Origin: a virus
Virus record (IMG/VR): IMGVR_UViG_3300021438_000010
Coordinates: 1-64,000 of that record
Direction: 5' to 3' (one strand)
DNA: 64,000 nt
Shown here: positions 44,612-53,351 of the stretch, one piece after another
Layout of the letters: each line of letters opens with the position of its first letter
Position numbering within the stretch: the stretch's first letter is position 1
Notes under the pieces: generated by a model
Seen by the model: the letters and a program-made list of their open reading frames with translations, nothing else
Told to the model about the DNA's origin: nothing
Database searches by the model: none
Position numbers and translations under genes: made by a program

Positions 44612-45687
44612 AGATCAAATCCTCCTAGGTCAACATCCTCTAAATCATTTTTACTAGCACCAATTTTATACGAAGTAATTTCATGTTCTTGTGGTGCAAC
44701 TTGTACTGATTCACTATTCATCCAAGGGTCAGTCCATCCAGATATTGGATTTCTAGTACCTTTATCATATGGCAAACCTATGTTTTTTCTTCTAGTCATG
44801 CATAGCCAATCTATATACTCTGCCATGACTTTTTCATTTAGACCAATAATTGATCCATCTTTAAATAGATACTCTGACCATGCTTTTTCTTCATTCGCTG
44901 CTGATTCAAACATAGCAACTGCTTCTTCTTGGCACTCTTCTGCTATCTTTACGAAACCTTCTTCTGGAACGCTATGAAGAATTTTAATAATTTCTTGAGT
45001 ATTATAAAGATGTAATGCTTCATCGCGTTTGATGAGTTTGATAATATCCGCATTCCCAATCATTTTCTTATTTTCTGCAAATGCGAATGCACAAATAAAT
45101 GATACATAAAATCGAACCGCCTCAAGGATGTTAACGCTAATGAGAGTTAGGTAAATCTGCTTTTTTATATCTTTGACTTTGCCGGAATGACCTATTTCTC
45201 GTAAAGCGTTATATTCTTTGATTGCTACGTTAGCTCTTTTAAGAATTTCTTTGTCTGTTAAGCAGCTATCTAATATTTCGCTAGGATTATTATATACATT
45301 CTTAATAATATATGTATAGCTGTAACTATGAATTTGTTCGAAAAATTGCCAAACATTCATACACGCTTCTAATTCTGGATTAGAAACATATTCTGTGAGA
45401 GTTGGCACACCACGACAGATAACACTATCCATCATGGTTTGATACTTAAGATTAGAAGTAAAGATAAAACGCTCATTCTCTGACATTATATCGTCATTCT
45501 TGAAATCGTTTCTATCTTTCTTCAATTCTATTTCTTCTGGCCTCCAGAAGAACTCAATCTGTTTCTTGTATAGATCAAAAAATACAGGATATTTAAACTT
45601 GTCATATCTCTGTAGAGAAAGATCTTCGCCTAGAAAAAGCGGTTGAGCAAGATAATCAACGTTATGTTTATTTAGTATTGTTTTCAT
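44608..45687 (-). CDS. nrdB: Class Ia ribonucleotide reductase, beta subunit
   Basis: A 359-residue protein strongly similar in motif order to E. coli NrdB. Di-iron and radical residues are visible: Asp87 (MMDSVI), Glu117 and His120 (FFEQIHS), radical Tyr124 (YSYTYI), Glu in CAFAFAEN and Glu/His in RDEALHL. VQVAPQEHEITSY and the short acidic C-terminal tail for docking to alpha are present. It makes the tyrosyl radical for ribonucleotide reduction. The ATG at 45687 overlaps the nrdA stop. Confidence 0.93.
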   Translation of the reverse strand: MKTILNKHNVDYLAQPLFLGEDLSLQRYDKFKYPVFFDLYKKQIEFFWRPEEIELKKDRNDFKNDDIMSENERFIFTSNLKYQTMMDSVICRGVPTLTEYVSNPELEACMNVWQFFEQIHSYSYTYIIKNVYNNPSEILDSCLTDKEILKRANVAIKEYNALREIGHSGKVKDIKKQIYLTLISVNILEAVRFYVSFICAFAFAENKKMIGNADIIKLIKRDEALHLYNTQEIIKILHSVPEEGFVKIAEECQEEAVAMFESAANEEKAWSEYLFKDGSIIGLNEKVMAEYIDWLCMTRRKNIGLPYDKGTRNPISGWTDPWMNSESVQVAPQEHEITSYKIGASKNDLEDVDLGGFDL

Positions 45688-47912
45688 ATTGAGCAAGACC
45701 CCGATTCACATCCAGATGATTTTTCAGTATTTCCGTCACCATCCGGCGTGTTGCAATAGTAAAAGTTCTTTACACCATATTTATACCCCTGTATTTGATC
45801 TTTTATCAAAACGCTCAAGGGAATATTGCCGTCAGGGTAATGAGAATAATTATAATATAAATTAACACTTATGCTCATATCTACGAATTTCTGTAAAATA
45901 GCACAAATATTTAAAATAGCTTTATTATTTTCCATTTCCCACGCTAAAGTATAATAATTCTTACGAGAGGCATAATTAGGCACCAACTGCTTTAGAATGC
46001 CGTTTTTAGCCTTCTTGTAGGACATTAGACTCCTAACGGGTTCAATGCCATTTGTGCTATTCTGGATGACGCTAGAGGACTCACAGGGCATTATGGCAGT
46101 TAGGGTAGAGTGTCTTAGTCCATACTGCTTAATTCTGGAACGAAGACCTTCCCAATCCATAGTATACTCTGGCTTAACTAGTTCGTCAACTGTTTTTTTG
46201 TACCAATCAATAGGAAGCAATCCGCGAGAATATTTAGTCTCATTAAATTTACTACATGGTCCCTTAAGTCTAGCAAGTTTGCAAGATTCATTAAGCAAAT
46301 ACCACTGAATCTTTTCCATAGTTTCATGGACTAATTTTAGTGCTTCTGGATCATCATACTTAAGCTTGTGCTTTGCCAAAAATGCTGCGAAGTTGGTTAT
46401 TCCTACTCCTAAAGATCTACGATTTTTAGTGAAATTCTCTCCAGCCTTAACTGGATAATCTTGATAATCAATTATTGATTCTAATGATCTTACTACAATT
46501 GAACATGCTTTTTCTATATCTTTTTCATTTTCTAATTCAAGTAAGTTTAGTGCTGAAAGAATACAAATACCGATTTCGCCCTCTTCGTCATCAATAGATG
46601 ATATTGGAACTGTGGGGTGAAGAATTTCTTGGCACAAATTACTCATATAAACTGGAGCGTCCCATGACCCATGTTCATTGGCGTTATCAATATTCATTAC
46701 ATAGATGCGACCAGTTTCTAGTCTTTCTTTAGTAAAAATCTCAGCTAGCTTTCTAGCGTTAATTTTCTTCTTCATTTTTACATGGCGAGAGTTCTCATAC
46801 TTCTCATATAGTTTTTTAAAGTCTTCATTGTTATTCATAGAACTATAAAGACCGCCAGTTTCATGTGGACTCATCAAAGTGATATCTTCATTCTTAATTA
46901 AGCGTTCATAGAAAAGCTTGTTGAACTGAACAGAGTAATCCAACTTCCTTACTCTATTATCGTCAGTTCCAGCGTTATTCTTGAGAGTCATTACATCTTC
47001 AATCTCATAATGCCAAAATGGAATATGAACAGTCGCAGAACCGCCGCGAATACCATTTTGGCTTGTGGCCTTGACTGTAGATTCAAATATCTTTAAGTAT
47101 GGGATAAGACCGGTGTGAATAACTTCTCCACCTCTTATACTTGAATTGATAGGTCTAATTCGCCCAATATTTAAACCAATGCCAGCCCTTCTTGCTGTAT
47201 ACTTTCCCACCGCGTGTACACTTGAGAATATAGAACTTAAATCATCTTCAACGTCTACCAATACGCAACTAGCAAACTGCTTGATTTTAGTTCTCACGCC
47301 AGCCATGATTGGGGTTGGAAGATTAATTTTAAATGTGGAGAAACATTCATATGCTTCTTCTACATCCTCTGCTGTCTCAAATAGAGACATAGCAATGCAT
47401 ACATAAGCAAACTGTGGTGTTTCATATATCTTACCAGTTGATCTATTTTTGATAAGATACTTATCTATCATTTGCTGTAACCCCGCATAGGTAAATAGAT
47501 AATCTCTATCGTGGTCGATAAACTTTTCTATCTTATTGATTTGATCTTCACTCCATTTGTGAAGTATAGCCTCATCATATACTCCAGCTTCTACATTGCT
47601 TTTTATATGAGATAAAAGACTTGGTGGAGAATCATACTTTTCCCATAAATCTTTCCTAAGAGACATATTCAGTAATCGTGATGCAACATACTGATAATTG
47701 GGTTTGCTTGGAGATGTTAGATCATTGGCAGATTTGATTAAGATTTGATGGATTTCTTCTGTTGTTATTCCATCTTTTAAAGAGAGCTTGGCATTCATCT
47801 CTATGTCTGACCAAGAAACGTTAGCGATGTCTTTAATCGCCCATTCTACAACCTTATGAATTTTTTCAACTGTATAGACTTCGAAACTACCGTTCCTCTT
47901 CTGAACGCGCAT
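45684..47912 (-). CDS. nrdA: Class Ia ribonucleotide reductase, alpha subunit
   Basis: A 742-residue protein, close to E. coli NrdA in size. Visible features include the N-terminal ATP-cone-like region (RVQKRNGSFEVYTVEKI), the active-site cysteines (ASCVLVD, NLCQEIL, GICILSALNL), ITAIMPCESSS and the C-terminal redox pair in GCESGSCSI. It reduces NDPs to dNDPs. No intein or intron break is seen. Start ATG has GAGGG upstream. Confidence 0.93.
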   Translation of the reverse strand: MRVQKRNGSFEVYTVEKIHKVVEWAIKDIANVSWSDIEMNAKLSLKDGITTEEIHQILIKSANDLTSPSKPNYQYVASRLLNMSLRKDLWEKYDSPPSLLSHIKSNVEAGVYDEAILHKWSEDQINKIEKFIDHDRDYLFTYAGLQQMIDKYLIKNRSTGKIYETPQFAYVCIAMSLFETAEDVEEAYECFSTFKINLPTPIMAGVRTKIKQFASCVLVDVEDDLSSIFSSVHAVGKYTARRAGIGLNIGRIRPINSSIRGGEVIHTGLIPYLKIFESTVKATSQNGIRGGSATVHIPFWHYEIEDVMTLKNNAGTDDNRVRKLDYSVQFNKLFYERLIKNEDITLMSPHETGGLYSSMNNNEDFKKLYEKYENSRHVKMKKKINARKLAEIFTKERLETGRIYVMNIDNANEHGSWDAPVYMSNLCQEILHPTVPISSIDDEEGEIGICILSALNLLELENEKDIEKACSIVVRSLESIIDYQDYPVKAGENFTKNRRSLGVGITNFAAFLAKHKLKYDDPEALKLVHETMEKIQWYLLNESCKLARLKGPCSKFNETKYSRGLLPIDWYKKTVDELVKPEYTMDWEGLRSRIKQYGLRHSTLTAIMPCESSSVIQNSTNGIEPVRSLMSYKKAKNGILKQLVPNYASRKNYYTLAWEMENNKAILNICAILQKFVDMSISVNLYYNYSHYPDGNIPLSVLIKDQIQGYKYGVKNFYYCNTPDGDGNTEKSSGCESGSCSI

Positions 47913-47938
47913 AATTCCCTCTTTCTTTTAATCAACTA

Positions 47939-48577
47939 TCAATATTCGTTAAAAAGTTTTCTGAACAATCTTTCAAGTATAAACTTTAATATAACGGGCA
48001 ATACAACATAGATTAGCAAGAATGTTAGTACAACAGATCCATACATTACTTCTGGATCTTGTTTTACATTAGACATTACAAAATCTTTGCAGTCTCTTTT
48101 TAATTGCCTCTTGCTATATGAGTCGCACTCCGCAAAGTTTGTTCCACCTTGGCTAGCTATTGTAGCCCATTCGTTGCCATACTGCAAACATTTTTTGGCT
48201 AAAAAGTTTCTCTCTTCATCTTGATATTCAGCATCAATTTGAGCCTCTATGTCGCTAGTGTCGAAAGAGCTACCAAATAAAGCTTCTGAGTTTTCATCAT
48301 ACGAAAACTTTATATCTGGTAGATACTTTAGCTTTAGTGTACCACCCTCTTTGCCTAAAGTCAAGCCTTGAACATAGGCACTTAGTTTTATGATTTTTTT
48401 CCAAGTTACTTTTGGAAGAGACTCTGTAAAAGATAATATGATATTTTCAGAGGTATCTTTGATTATCTTTATATCTAATGGCTGTGGAAAACTTATATTT
48501 AGATTTTTAATGTCATAGCCATTTTTTGAAAATATAAAGTCAACAATTTGTTTGATTTGCGAAATTGGTATTGCCAT
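47939..48577 (-). CDS. C-terminally membrane-anchored protein, 212 aa
   Basis: A 212-residue protein with a soluble N-terminal ~180 residues and one C-terminal membrane helix (SVVLTFLLIYVVLPVILKFILERLF, ~182-206) followed by a basic tail. Two cysteines in CLQYGNEW and FAECDSY and one in RDCKDF could pair. Together with the next three genes it forms a small membrane-protein group between the RNR genes and the lysis/virion cluster. No family recognised. Confidence 0.55.
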   Translation of the reverse strand: MAIPISQIKQIVDFIFSKNGYDIKNLNISFPQPLDIKIIKDTSENIILSFTESLPKVTWKKIIKLSAYVQGLTLGKEGGTLKLKYLPDIKFSYDENSEALFGSSFDTSDIEAQIDAEYQDEERNFLAKKCLQYGNEWATIASQGGTNFAECDSYSKRQLKRDCKDFVMSNVKQDPEVMYGSVVLTFLLIYVVLPVILKFILERLFRKLFNEY

Positions 48578-48578
48578 A

Positions 48579-49043
48579 TTAATTCTTCTGTATTAGTGAC
48601 CAAGCCAAACCCATAAACCTATCTGATAACTTGTTTTTTTCTTCATCTGATAATTTGTGATTATCATCGCCAGTGACCCCAGTGATAAGACCCAATACGC
48701 CATCATCAAACGATTCGTACTTGTCTTTTATAGAGCCTTGGAAAAAATCGGTTGCCGCTAAAACCAAGAGATCATTTAATTGTTGCAAATCAGTATCATA
48801 CTTTTTAATACGATTGGCAAATTCTTGACTATAAATAGCAACTTTAGCCCTATCAGTTGGATCAGTGATCAATGATGATACTGGCTTGACTAGTTCAACT
48901 ATTTCATCACTTGGTTTGTCAATATTTAGAATAGCAACTTCTGGTTTTGGTGATATTGGAATTACACTTAATATTGGTTGATATAAAGCTATTCCTATCA
49001 AAACAAGTGCTAATAAATTTCTGACCTTAAGAAACTTTTCCAT
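48579..49043 (-). CDS. N-terminally membrane-anchored protein, 154 aa
   Basis: A 154-residue protein from ATG 49043, chosen for GAGG six bases upstream (a longer TTG frame exists). One membrane helix near the N-terminus (LLALVLIGIALYQPILSVIPI) anchors a mostly helical extracytoplasmic or periplasmic domain (AKVAIYSQEFANRIKKYDTDLQQLNDLLVLAATDFFQG). It is one base upstream of the C-anchored gene. Role unknown. Confidence 0.55.
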   Translation of the reverse strand: MEKFLKVRNLLALVLIGIALYQPILSVIPISPKPEVAILNIDKPSDEIVELVKPVSSLITDPTDRAKVAIYSQEFANRIKKYDTDLQQLNDLLVLAATDFFQGSIKDKYESFDDGVLGLITGVTGDDNHKLSDEEKNKLSDRFMGLAWSLIQKN

Positions 49044-49302
49044 CGTTGTCCTCAATTACTTTGTTTAATAGTGGAAATACTTCGTCTAATTTCTCAGACG
49101 CTACTGTTAAATGGTATTCATCGCATTTGTTTTTTAGCTGATACCATAAACTAACTATTTCCAAGAATCCCTCTTCTTTATTTTCTAAAATTTTGGCATT
49201 AGACTTAGCAAATAGTCTAGACACCCAGTATGGAATATCTACAAAATTAGTTGCTAATATAAGCAGAGCAATTACAATTAACCAAACATTCCACGATTCC
49301 AT
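49027..49302 (-). CDS. Small membrane protein, 91 aa
   Basis: A 91-residue protein: an N-terminal membrane helix (WLIVIALLILATNFVDIPYWV, ~6-27), then an amphipathic, charged helix (NAKILENKEEGFLEIVSLWYQLKNKCDEYHLTV). Overlaps the next gene by 17 bases; GAGG lies upstream of its ATG. Could be an i-spanin- or holin-like component, but no defining feature separates these options. Confidence 0.5.
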   Translation of the reverse strand: MESWNVWLIVIALLILATNFVDIPYWVSRLFAKSNAKILENKEEGFLEIVSLWYQLKNKCDEYHLTVASEKLDEVFPLLNKVIEDNDGKVS

Positions 49303-49306
49303 CTTA

Positions 49307-49621
49307 TTACCTCTTTAAATTAGTGGTCTTTGCATGAAATGGGCATACTGTTTTATGACCATCTCCTTGAACAATTATTCCTGTACCTTTGCAAACGCAT
49401 TTTGCGGGATCTGGATCAGTATCCACAACTGGCTGTGGTTTTGGATCTACTTTGAAAACCTCTTTCTCTGCGTTGTCAAAAGCTGTCTTACACTTTTCTT
49501 GCCACTCCGTTACGTAAGAAGAGTACATATTTGTTATATCTTCTGGATTAACAGAAAACATATTATTTGAGCATCCAGCAAAAATAACTAGAAATAAAAT
49601 TAATAATATTTTTGTTTTCAT
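49307..49621 (-). CDS. Lipoprotein with DnaJ-like Cys motif
   Basis: A 104-residue lipoprotein from ATG 49621: MKTKILLILFLVIFAGC gives a signal peptide and lipobox with Cys17. The mature part is helical, then Pro/Asp-rich (VDPKPQPVVDTDPDP), ending in CVCKGTGIIVQGDGHKTVCPF, a C-x-C-x-G-T-G unit like one half of the DnaJ zinc module. Outer- or inner-membrane attached in the periplasm. An outer-membrane spanin-like role is conceivable given the neighbouring small membrane protein, but the Cys motif is not typical. Confidence 0.6.
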   Translation of the reverse strand: MKTKILLILFLVIFAGCSNNMFSVNPEDITNMYSSYVTEWQEKCKTAFDNAEKEVFKVDPKPQPVVDTDPDPAKCVCKGTGIIVQGDGHKTVCPFHAKTTNLKR

Positions 49622-49631
49622 AACTAACACT

Positions 49632-49949
49632 TTATTCATTAGATTGTAAAATTGTTACACTACCATCTTCATTTAAATTATATGAACCAATTAGTTTATT
49701 GATTTCTACAATGTCTTCTGGACTTATTGAATTAATAAATTGACCAAGAGAATAATAAAATTCAAACACTTTTTTCGCATCTGTTCCTAATTGTTCTGAT
49801 ATTTTTGTCGCATTTACGCCATTAGGATTATTCCAAATATTTTGTATTCCATTTCTATAAACAGTTGTTATATGCTCAAAAGTCTGAGATGTTGTTTTTT
49901 TGAGAACTCTTGTTACTAATTCTGGCATATTATTGTATGTAATACTCAT
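49632..49949 (-). CDS. Helical protein downstream of tail spike, 105 aa
   Basis: A 105-residue protein from ATG 49949 (GGAG upstream). Predominantly helical (MPELVTRVLKKTTSQTFEHITTVYRNGIQNIW, AKKVFEFYYSLGQFINSI, DIVEINKLIG) with a short strand end (GSVTIL). Position right after the tail-spike gene suggests a spike assembly chaperone or a virion-associated protein; this is context only. Confidence 0.5.
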   Translation of the reverse strand: MSITYNNMPELVTRVLKKTTSQTFEHITTVYRNGIQNIWNNPNGVNATKISEQLGTDAKKVFEFYYSLGQFINSISPEDIVEINKLIGSYNLNEDGSVTILQSNE

Positions 49950-49970
49950 ATATATATTCTCCAATTTGTC

Positions 49971-51269
49971 TTAGGGTCCATACTCACTAAACAATCCACC
50001 AACTTGATTTAAACCTGTTCCACTCCACCCTTGATTTTCTTCAAATCCATTGCCTAGAGTAAGGGTATAATAATTGTATATAGTTATTGGTGTACCTTGT
50101 CTAATGTTATTAAGGTGTACCTCATTTGGGTATGGTTCTATCATATAGATTTCATTTTGCCCAGTAACGTGCCAACCGTCAATAGAAAATAATCCCGCAT
50201 CAAAGCTACCAAACCATTGCATAGGAAGATTAGTTATACGTCCATATATATTTTTTAAAAAAATATGATCTATTTTAGGATTTATCCCATTTCCATTTAG
50301 ACCCCTTTTATTAGCATAACCTATTACTCTTATACCGTTTGTTGAATTTAGATAACAACCATCAACGGTGACGTTGTAAATATCTCCACCCATACCTGTC
50401 CATCTAGGGTCAATTAAATTACCTAATCCAACTCCTATCCCAAGATCCATGTTTTCATCAGTATTAAAAGCTATAGAATCATCATCACCATTAATACATG
50501 AATAGTTTTTAATTAACATATTTTTGATGGTTCCATATAAATGAATGCCATCTTTGTTAGTTCCATATACTAAATTTTCATCTCCATCATCCCAAATTGA
50601 CTGTAAATTTTCTATTACAGTATTTTCTAATTCCATAAGAGCTAAAGAATAAGTTTTTGAATTTTTGATAATGACATCTCGCATTATAAAATTTTTACCC
50701 CAACCAATCCAAAATCCTAAATTCCAAATACGACCATTATTTATGGTAGTGCTACTACCATTATATGGATTAGGTTGATTTAACTCCCATTTTGATTGAT
50801 GTGCCGCATTGCAGTTCCAAGTCCCGCCAATTATTGAAATATTATCATGACTTGGTTCTGTTGGCAATACATATCCAGTTGTTAATAAATGCCAATTTGA
50901 ACCCCCAGTTTGAAAAACTCCAGCACCAGAAAGACATCTTATTGTAGTGTTTCTCCATACTCTTAATGTTGATACCCTAGCTACACCGTCTATAATTACT
51001 TCAAGGGGCTTTCCATCTTGAGCTAAATCAAGTATAGCTTGCAGGGCGGCAGTATCATCTGTACCACCTCCAGTATTTATATTACTATTTAATGCACACC
51101 CATGCTTAGAAGCATAAATAACACGGGATGATTGGGGCAAACCATTTTTTATATTCTCAAAAGTTATTTTTTTAGTAACAGGTGGACTTGAATTGTCTAC
51201 TGTAACTAATAAATCATCATTTGTTATAGATGTTGCTGATGGTAGTTCTGTTATTTTTATATTAGCCAT
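49971..51269 (-). CDS. GH28/pectate-lyase-fold tail spike
   Basis: A 432-residue right-handed beta-helix protein. Residues 1-40 (ANIKITELPSATSITNDDLLVTVD ... TKKITFENIK) are the usual virion-attachment segment of phage fibres. From ~70 on, strand coils repeat, with NKDGIHLYG near 240 and GDDDSIAF near 260, matching the N-T-D-G and G/Q-D-D motifs of GH28 polygalacturonases (the T is replaced by K). It probably cleaves a host surface polysaccharide. It is on the - strand with lysis genes, far from the + strand tail genes. Confidence 0.75.
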   Translation of the reverse strand: MANIKITELPSATSITNDDLLVTVDNSSPPVTKKITFENIKNGLPQSSRVIYASKHGCALNSNINTGGGTDDTAALQAILDLAQDGKPLEVIIDGVARVSTLRVWRNTTIRCLSGAGVFQTGGSNWHLLTTGYVLPTEPSHDNISIIGGTWNCNAAHQSKWELNQPNPYNGSSTTINNGRIWNLGFWIGWGKNFIMRDVIIKNSKTYSLALMELENTVIENLQSIWDDGDENLVYGTNKDGIHLYGTIKNMLIKNYSCINGDDDSIAFNTDENMDLGIGVGLGNLIDPRWTGMGGDIYNVTVDGCYLNSTNGIRVIGYANKRGLNGNGINPKIDHIFLKNIYGRITNLPMQWFGSFDAGLFSIDGWHVTGQNEIYMIEPYPNEVHLNNIRQGTPITIYNYYTLTLGNGFEENQGWSGTGLNQVGGLFSEYGP

Positions 51270-51277
51270 GTTAATTT

Positions 51278-51523
51278 TTAGTTATTTGGATGACCACTAC
51301 CAGTAAAGAAGTAAGCCACATCATCAAACCTATTCTTTAGTCTAGTTTCATTAGCAGTATATGAGTAAGACTTTTCGTATTCAAAAGGGCTTACAAGAGC
51401 TTGATAATTTCCACTGCCACTGATTGGCACTCCAAAAAAACAATATACAACGGCTGAACCGTTCTGAATAGTTTCTCTACCAGATACTACGTTGGTAATA
51501 ACGTCTGTTGTTGTTATGGCCAT
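51278..51523 (-). CDS. Small protein between peptidase and tail spike, 81 aa
   Basis: An 81-residue polar protein (AITTTDVITNVVSGRE ... VVYCFFGVPISGSGNYQALVSPFEYEKSYSYT). Strand-rich, no signal peptide. Nine bases after the tail-spike start region and twelve before the peptidase stop. Perhaps a minor virion protein; no family recognised. Confidence 0.45.
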   Translation of the reverse strand: MAITTTDVITNVVSGRETIQNGSAVVYCFFGVPISGSGNYQALVSPFEYEKSYSYTANETRLKNRFDDVAYFFTGSGHPNN

Positions 51524-51535
51524 TTTAACCCCTTA

Positions 51536-52453
51536 TTAAAATATGTCTTTTAAGGTCCAAGCTACTTTTCTTGGAGGAAAACCGTTTACATCACTATATA
51601 CCCAAGAGCCATTTTGTGCAAGCATTTCTGCCGCATCTCTTTCTCTAATCCAGAAACTGCCATCGGGTTGATCTAAACGTTTTTCACCATTGTTCCAAAC
51701 TCCCCAAGAGTTTTGGACTAAGAATAGTGTTTCATCATATATTTCATGGGTATCATCCATCGCTATCCAAGCCATAGCGTGGCCCCACGAACCAGATCGT
51801 GCTGCTATTCCATACTTATCTCTTCTAGAACTAAATCCAGAATTACTGCATACGCTAATGGAATAACCATTAAATAGTGCATCACGCGCTTGATCTATAG
51901 TATTGATCAAACTTATGGTTTTGACTTGATTTTTCTGAGCATACTTAATTAGTTCCTCTGGAACCCCAGAGCGTCCCCATTTACCACCAATTGCACTATA
52001 TTCTGAAAGATCATATTCACCATACTTCTTACGAAGTAGAATTCCACCCGTTTCATGAACGAATCGTGCAGCACCAGCACAAGTCATACCTTCGCCACCG
52101 TGTCCGCGTGAGCCATAGATGCCTTCCGTGGCACCACGGGCTACGAATTCTTCTCGTTCGCCATTTATAATCTCACAGCTACGTGTAATATCTACGCTAT
52201 TTCGCGTAGCATGTGACACACAGTCACCTTGAACCTGCCTTTCTGACGGTCCAAATGCTGGGTCAAACTTTAATAAGGATTTAAATGGAAGTGCTAATTT
52301 TCCTTTACCGCTTCCAGAAAGATCATGTGCTGCCACACCGAATAGTGGATGTGGCAGTTCTCCTAAGAGTTTATCTAACTCTTTTGGATCACAGTATGAT
52401 CCTACAAAGCCTTCTTTATAGGCTTTTAATAAATCTTTAGGTGTTTTAAACAT
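51536..52453 (-). CDS. Papain-like C1 cysteine peptidase
   Basis: A 305-residue protein with the papain triad: QVQGDCVSHA (Gln75 oxyanion hole, Cys78), GHAMAWIAM (His, ~228) and FLVQNSWGVW (Asn, ~251), in the right order. There is no signal peptide. Papain-like enzymes are rare in phages; here it lies next to a holin-like gene and a tail spike, so a lysis, virion-maturation or host-protein-cleaving role is possible. The specificity region ARGATEGIYGSRGHGGEGMTC is Gly-rich. Confidence 0.75.
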   Translation of the reverse strand: MFKTPKDLLKAYKEGFVGSYCDPKELDKLLGELPHPLFGVAAHDLSGSGKGKLALPFKSLLKFDPAFGPSERQVQGDCVSHATRNSVDITRSCEIINGEREEFVARGATEGIYGSRGHGGEGMTCAGAARFVHETGGILLRKKYGEYDLSEYSAIGGKWGRSGVPEELIKYAQKNQVKTISLINTIDQARDALFNGYSISVCSNSGFSSRRDKYGIAARSGSWGHAMAWIAMDDTHEIYDETLFLVQNSWGVWNNGEKRLDQPDGSFWIRERDAAEMLAQNGSWVYSDVNGFPPRKVAWTLKDIF

Positions 52454-52458
52454 TGTAA

Positions 52459-52683
52459 TTACTTTGTTGTGTTATCTTTAGCCCATTTAACAACAGTATT
52501 AATAACGACCACGGTAACTGGAACAACTAATGCTGTCATGCTGCCAAGGTCTAATTTTGTTAGATTTTCACCAACATATGTTAATAAGGCTGCTAAACCA
52601 ACTAAAGCTGCATTCTTGCCAACTGCAATTAAATCAGTTGTATTTAATGAAAATGCACCAGAACCACATTTGACTTCTGACAT
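52459..52683 (-). CDS. Holin-like small membrane protein
   Basis: A 74-residue protein with two hydrophobic stretches (ALVGLAALLTYVGE, ~28-41, and MTALVVPVTVVVINTVVKWA, ~49-68) and a short charged C-terminus (KDNTTK), the layout of class II holins. AAGGAG lies before the ATG. It is two bases from the PAS-protein gene and five from the papain-like peptidase. Holin function is inferred from size, topology and context. Confidence 0.55.
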   Translation of the reverse strand: MSEVKCGSGAFSLNTTDLIAVGKNAALVGLAALLTYVGENLTKLDLGSMTALVVPVTVVVINTVVKWAKDNTTK

Positions 52684-52684
52684 T

Positions 52685-53278
52685 TTATGTCTCCTTGAGT
52701 TGAGAAATGCTTACTAAAAATCCTCCATGCTCTTTATCGCTTATCCTATACGGAAATCCCATCATCTTGACTATCTTATCATCTACTGTTTTTACTATTT
52801 TGACTAGCTTTCTATTCATTTTTAAGCAAGATTTCAATTCATCAAAAAGATCTTCTCTATCTTCTTCTTTTATATAATTTAACCAATCATATCCTTCTAC
52901 GCTGTTAACAACATCTTGTGTTAATTCATAAAAGTTATTATTTGTCCAAGTTAGTCTACCGTGATCGTCTGTTTCAAATAAAGCCACATCATTATAATGT
53001 AAGGCAGCTTTCGTTCGTTGTTCTATTACCTTTTGTCTTTTTTCCATTCTATTAATGGTAGATCTTAAGTCTACAATAGCGTCTTTTAAGCTATTTCCAC
53101 CATTAGTTGTGAGTTCTTTTTTGATTGTTTCTAATGATTTACCAAGTTCTTCTTGTCCTTTTACGAAGTTTAATGTAGGTTTAATTGCTTTGACCCACAT
53201 TATGCTAAAAAATGTTCCTAAACCACCAACAATACTAAAAATAAAGGTGATATGTTCTGGATTTTTTATATCTAGCAT
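52685..53278 (-). CDS. Membrane-anchored coiled-coil PAS-domain protein
   Basis: A 197-residue protein. Residues ~8-30 are a membrane helix (ITFIFSIVGGLGTFFSIMWVKAI), ~38-85 a coiled coil (GKSLETIKKELT, DLRSTINRMEKRQKVIEQRTK), and ~88-195 a PAS-like domain (HYNDVALFETDDHGRLTWTNNNFYELTQ ... DWLNYIKEEDREDLFDELKSCL ... MGFPYRISDKEHGGFLVSI). PAS domains bind small ligands or cofactors. No kinase or output domain follows. Adjacent to the holin-like gene with a one-base gap. GGAGG precedes the ATG. Sensing linked to lysis timing is speculation. Confidence 0.65.
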   Translation of the reverse strand: MLDIKNPEHITFIFSIVGGLGTFFSIMWVKAIKPTLNFVKGQEELGKSLETIKKELTTNGGNSLKDAIVDLRSTINRMEKRQKVIEQRTKAALHYNDVALFETDDHGRLTWTNNNFYELTQDVVNSVEGYDWLNYIKEEDREDLFDELKSCLKMNRKLVKIVKTVDDKIVKMMGFPYRISDKEHGGFLVSISQLKET

Positions 53279-53290
53279 ATGTGCCTCCGT

Positions 53291-53340
53291 AGAAAAAAGA
53301 AGGATAAAGTGCCTTAAGATTTCTCAAAAGGCACTTATCC
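53291..53340 (-). terminator. Intrinsic terminator after 204-aa structural gene
   Basis: A 13-bp stem with one bulged base (53302-53315 with 53328-53340; GTGCCTT/AAGGCAC core) is followed on the - strand by TTCTTTTTTC. It lies directly downstream of the 53352-53966 gene and should end most of its transcripts, with read-through into the PAS/holin genes. Confidence 0.8.
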
Positions 53341-53351
53341 AAAATAACGAC

